Assembly (NCBI RefSeq): GCF_014712225.1
Contig: NZ_JACXBW010000006.1
Span: forward strand, 124,001-188,000
Direction: 5' to 3'
Source of the DNA: Pseudarthrobacter sulfonivorans
Lineage (GTDB): Bacteria; Actinomycetota; Actinomycetes; Actinomycetales; Micrococcaceae
Length of the DNA: 64,000 nt
Below, in pieces: positions 61,220 to 64,000 of this stretch. The translations under genes and the position numbers were made by a program. Within the stretch, counting starts at the first letter, position 1. Each line of letters starts with the position of its first letter. The notes beneath the pieces were generated by a model. That model made no database searches, was not told the origin of the DNA, and was given only the letters and a program-made list of their open reading frames with translations.

Positions 61220-61972
61220 TCAGCCCGCCGGCTCTTCCTCCTCGGCCTCTTCGCGCTGGACCAACGGCGCGTCCATGAAGGAGCCTTGGGCAGTTTCCTC
61301 TTCCTCGCGCTGCACGGAGGCGCCGTCCATCAACGACCCCTGCGCGGTCTCCTCGACGGCGGCGCCACCGGCGCGCTGTGCCGTCGCCGGGCCTTCCGGT
61401 GTGGACATGGCCCGCTCAGCTGTTGCTGCGGCTTCGCGTTCAAAGCGATCGGACGGATCGCTGACCCGCACCCCGGCGCCGGTCGCCGATCCGTCCACCG
61501 GCCCGCTCCGCTGCTGGACCACATGCGTCAGCTCGTGGGCAATCATCGTCCTGCCGGCCTCCGAACCGGGGTCGTATTTGTCCCGCTGGAAAACGATGTT
61601 GGACCCCACCGTGTAGGCATGGGCATTCACGGACGCAGCAGAATTGTGCGCGGCCTCCCCCGTGTGGACGCGGACGTCGGAGAAGCTGTGGCCCAGCCGG
61701 CCTTCCATGTCCGCGCGGACCGGTTCCTCCAGCGGCTGGCCTCCTCCCGACGAGACGACGTCCAGGACGGGTGACCGTTCCTCCTCCGCCATCGCGCGGA
61801 CGCCGCTGTTCCCCACGGCGCGCTGCAGCGCCAGCATCCCGCGGGACCCGACGACGTCCGTCCGGCCTGCTGCCGCAGCCCGGAACAGCACGGCCGAGTC
61901 AGCGGCTTTCTGCCGGGCGGGCTTGTTGAGCAGCCCGTCGACGTCGGACTGGTCGTGGTCGTGGCTGTGCAT
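61220..61972 (-). CDS. DUF4157 protein (eCIS-associated putative metallopeptidase)
   Basis: This 250-residue protein has a DUF4157 domain at about 75-155: GGGQPLEEPVRADMEGRLGHSFSDVRVHTGEAAHNSAASVNAHAYTVGSNIVFQRDKY and the zinc-binding-like HELTH at 146-150 followed by VVQQ. The N-terminus carries LQRAVGNSGV at 49-58, matching the toxin at the same positions. The acidic tail contains a duplicated unit (EETAQGSLMDGASVQREEE / EETAQGSFMDAPLVQREEA). DUF4157 is a marker of extracellular contractile injection systems and may process or load cargo. GAAAGGGG precedes the ATG. Confidence 0.88.
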   Translation of the reverse strand: MHSHDHDQSDVDGLLNKPARQKAADSAVLFRAAAAGRTDVVGSRGMLALQRAVGNSGVRAMAEEERSPVLDVVSSGGGQPLEEPVRADMEGRLGHSFSDVRVHTGEAAHNSAASVNAHAYTVGSNIVFQRDKYDPGSEAGRTMIAHELTHVVQQRSGPVDGSATGAGVRVSDPSDRFEREAAATAERAMSTPEGPATAQRAGGAAVEETAQGSLMDGASVQREEEETAQGSFMDAPLVQREEAEEEEPAG

Positions 61973-62087
61973 GGTGCACCCCTTTCATCAGAGCTACACC
62001 GACGATGCGCCCCGCAACTACGGCCCGCAAGCTCCGTCACGGCGTCCAAACGGGCACTCGGCCGTGCCCCGAGGGGCAACACCCGGG

Positions 62088-64000
62088 CTACCCGCCGGTC
62101 CTTGGCGGCGTCGTGAGCATTCCCCAGTACGGGCCGAACTCGCTCTGCAGCGTCAGCCGCCCCAGCTTGCGGTACTCACGCTGCACCGCGGTGACCAGGT
62201 GGGTCATGGTGACGGTGCCGCCGTCGTCCGCTGCCAGATAGGCGGCAGTGACCGCAGCGGAGCGGATGGCGCCGCCGGCAAGTTCGAAGGCCTGCCCCAG
62301 GAAGGGGAGGTCGATGTCCCCCGCCCGGGCCAGCGTCCGTCCCAGGCAGCGGTCCCACAGGACCCGGCGGTGCGCGGCATCCGGGAGCGGAAAATCGACG
62401 ACGACGTCCAGCCGGCGGGTGAACGCCTCGTCGATGTTGGCGCGCAGGTTCGTCGCGAGGATGGCCAGGCCGTCGAACGTCTCCATCCGCTGGAGCAGGT
62501 AGGCGCTTTCGATGTTGGCGTACCGGTCGTGGGCGTCCTTCACCTCGGAGCGGCGCCCGAAGACGGCGTCGGCCTCGTCGAAGAGCAGGACGCCGTTGAC
62601 GCCTGCCGCTGCCGTGAAGATCCGTTCCAGGTTTTTCTCGGTCTCGCCCACGTATTTGTCGACGACGGTGGCCAGGTCCACCACGTACAGGTCCAGTCCC
62701 AGCGCACGGGCCACAACCTCCGCGGACATGGTCTTGCCGGTGCCCGAATCCCCGGCAAACAGCGCCGCCACGCCGTGTCCGCGGCCGGCACCGGGCCGCA
62801 TTGCCCAGTCACCGAGGACCTGCTCACGGTGTTTGGCCCGCAGCGCCACTTCCTTCAGCGCCAGCAGCACGGCATCCGGCAGGACCAGGTCCTCCCAGCC
62901 CACCACCGGCTCCACGCGACGGGCCAGGCGGTCCAGGGCTGAACCGTTTTCCGCCCTCGCCCCCGCGCCGAGGTGCGACGAGGTGACTTTTCCGTCGGGG
63001 GTCAACGTGGCCTGCACCCGCGCGGATCCTGCCGCCCGGGCAACCTGCTCGGGCCGTAGCCGGAACGTCGACGTGGCGGCCTCGACGTCGAGCCCGTTCA
63101 TGACGCCGAGCGCCTTGCGCCAAAGGGTTGACCGTTCCGCCGATGTGCTGGCAGGAACGTCCACCAGCAGTGGGGGCCGGGTTGTCCATGCAGGATCCCA
63201 GGCGGCGTCTCCCACGAGAATCACAGGCTGCGGTTCCGCATGCAGGGATTCGAGCACTGCCGGCCGGTCCGACACTGCAGCAAGCGGCCCCGCCACCAGC
63301 CCGGCGCCGCGGAGCCGCGCTTCCCGCACGGCAGCGTCTACGAGTTGGAGCGGCTCACGCTCGGCGGCCAGCCGGGTCAGGTCGAACAGGACTGCTCCGT
63401 AGCCCGTGGCGCTCAGGGCGCCCGCAGCCAGCACGCGGCCCGAGCCTGTGGCCGGCTCCCGCAGGTAAGCACGGCGGACACCCGCCCGGAGCGCCCGTTC
63501 CAGCGGCACGGTATCTCCCCAGGCAACCGGCGGCGGTTCGGCCAGCAGGCCTTGAAGGGACAGTTCGGGCGTGTCACCGCCCAGGAGATGCCCGACGACG
63601 CGGTCCGGCACCCGCAGCGCCCTCCCCGGCAGTGGACGGTCGGGGTCCTCGACGACGAGCAGGCCGCCGGTGATCAGCGGACCGGACAGCACCCGTGCAC
63701 GTCCGTCGGACGCTGACAACGGGGTGCCGCACAGCGCCAGCGCGACGGCGACGGACGGACGGCGCCGGGTGACGTCGTCGTTCAGGTAGCCGAATAGCTG
63801 CTCAAAGCGCGGGTCAAGGTCCGCTGCGAGCGCAACCAGCAGCAGATCGACGTCAAGATCCGACAGGCCGAAGGTGGCGGCCAGTTCACGCAGCCTCAGC
63901 CGGTGCCCGGTGGCCTCGGCGGCGTCCGCCCGGGCCTCGCATTCCTCGAGGCGCGGTGAATGCCGCTCCTGACCTGATTCCGTCCCGTCGCAGTCCGGCT
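62088..64000 (-). CDS. AAA+ ATPase of the injection system (Pvc15-like), 5' end outside window
   Basis: The frame is open to the right edge with at least 637 codons, so the start lies beyond 64000; a TTG at 63719 is internal. The N-terminal part (LRLRELAATFGLSDLDVDLLLVALAADLDPRFEQLFGYLNDDVTRRRPSVAVAL) is the winged-helix-type region typical of injection-system ATPases. The C-terminal AAA+ module has Walker A GDSGTGKT, Walker B VLLFDEADAVFG and sensor ILATNLRANIDEAFTRRLDVVVDFPLPD, like CDC48/FtsH-type proteins. Afp15/Pvc15 relatives help assemble particles or load cargo. It is 115 bases upstream of the DUF4157 gene. Confidence 0.9.
   Translation of the reverse strand, partial: PDCDGTESGQERHSPRLEECEARADAAEATGHRLRLRELAATFGLSDLDVDLLLVALAADLDPRFEQLFGYLNDDVTRRRPSVAVALALCGTPLSASDGRARVLSGPLITGGLLVVEDPDRPLPGRALRVPDRVVGHLLGGDTPELSLQGLLAEPPPVAWGDTVPLERALRAGVRRAYLREPATGSGRVLAAGALSATGYGAVLFDLTRLAAEREPLQLVDAAVREARLRGAGLVAGPLAAVSDRPAVLESLHAEPQPVILVGDAAWDPAWTTRPPLLVDVPASTSAERSTLWRKALGVMNGLDVEAATSTFRLRPEQVARAAGSARVQATLTPDGKVTSSHLGAGARAENGSALDRLARRVEPVVGWEDLVLPDAVLLALKEVALRAKHREQVLGDWAMRPGAGRGHGVAALFAGDSGTGKTMSAEVVARALGLDLYVVDLATVVDKYVGETEKNLERIFTAAAGVNGVLLFDEADAVFGRRSEVKDAHDRYANIESAYLLQRMETFDGLAILATNLRANIDEAFTRRLDVVVDFPLPDAAHRRVLWDRCLGRTLARAGDIDLPFLGQAFELAGGAIRSAAVTAAYLAADDGGTVTMTHLVTAVQREYRKLGRLTLQSEFGPYWGMLTTPPRTGG

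Noticed and set aside
63719..63719. TTG at 63719 as start of the injection-system ATPase
   Set aside because: The frame continues upstream with conserved winged-helix-type sequence to the window edge, so the real start is outside.

Overview
The window reads as chromosome of a high-GC actinobacterium of the Micrococcaceae, most likely Arthrobacter or Pseudarthrobacter. The main grounds are an N-carbamoylsarcosine amidase that closely matches the Arthrobacter enzyme as I remember it, actinobacterial families such as SCO1664 and the MSMEG_4193-type phosphatase, BTAD regulators, and frequent GTG/TTG starts. No rRNA, tRNA or CRISPR array was seen.

Layout. 1-4.4 kb: peptide/oligosaccharide-type ABC importer on the minus strand (lipoprotein, permease, and a fused permease-ATPase cut by the left edge), divergent from a GH1 beta-glucosidase (4.7-6 kb). 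6-9.5 kb: a VWA protein with its MoxR/chelatase-like AAA+ partner. 9.5-16.9 kb: histidine phosphatase, SCO1664-family protein, PAP2 phosphatase, cyclodeaminase-like protein, ZIP transporter, ArfB, a small BTAD regulator and a secretion-signal-less DRGH endonuclease. 16.9-18.8 kb is a decay zone with small ORFs and gene remnants (ANTAR protein, serine recombinase, a frameshifted gene).

18.7-32.4 kb looks like a catabolic island for N-methylhydantoin/creatinine: a fused HyuA-HyuB ATP-dependent hydantoinase, an N-carbamoylsarcosine amidase transcribed divergently from it, two MFS transporters, two closely related IclR regulators and a shared candidate operator. The pathway would run N-methylhydantoin -> N-carbamoylsarcosine -> sarcosine + NH3 + CO2. 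A glycogen-debranching-type glucosidase and an asparaginase stub are interspersed. 32.8-37.3 kb: a HAD-M28 peptidase fusion, an XRE/MmyB regulator and ilvD.

37.9-64 kb (right edge) is a contractile injection system (eCIS/PVC-like, closest in gene content to the actinobacterial type). Minus-strand order: AAA+ ATPase (5' end outside the window), DUF4157 protein, a 2149-residue putative toxin (four annexin-like repeats, hydrophobic segment, JAB-like HSHP motif, C-terminal AHH nuclease), then a tightly coupled structural operon: sheath, tube, tail-assembly-like protein, DUF6760-like peptide, VQR-rich 943-residue protein, second tube protein, LysM protein, VgrG-like spike, gp25, baseplate J, tail protein I, and a membrane protein with two zinc ribbons and an exposed carbohydrate-binding-like domain. 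A large STAND-BTAD regulator faces this operon tail to tail. Tandem TAAC heptads with an 11-bp period lie upstream of three genes, including this regulator and the DRGH endonuclease, and suggest a SARP-like regulon.
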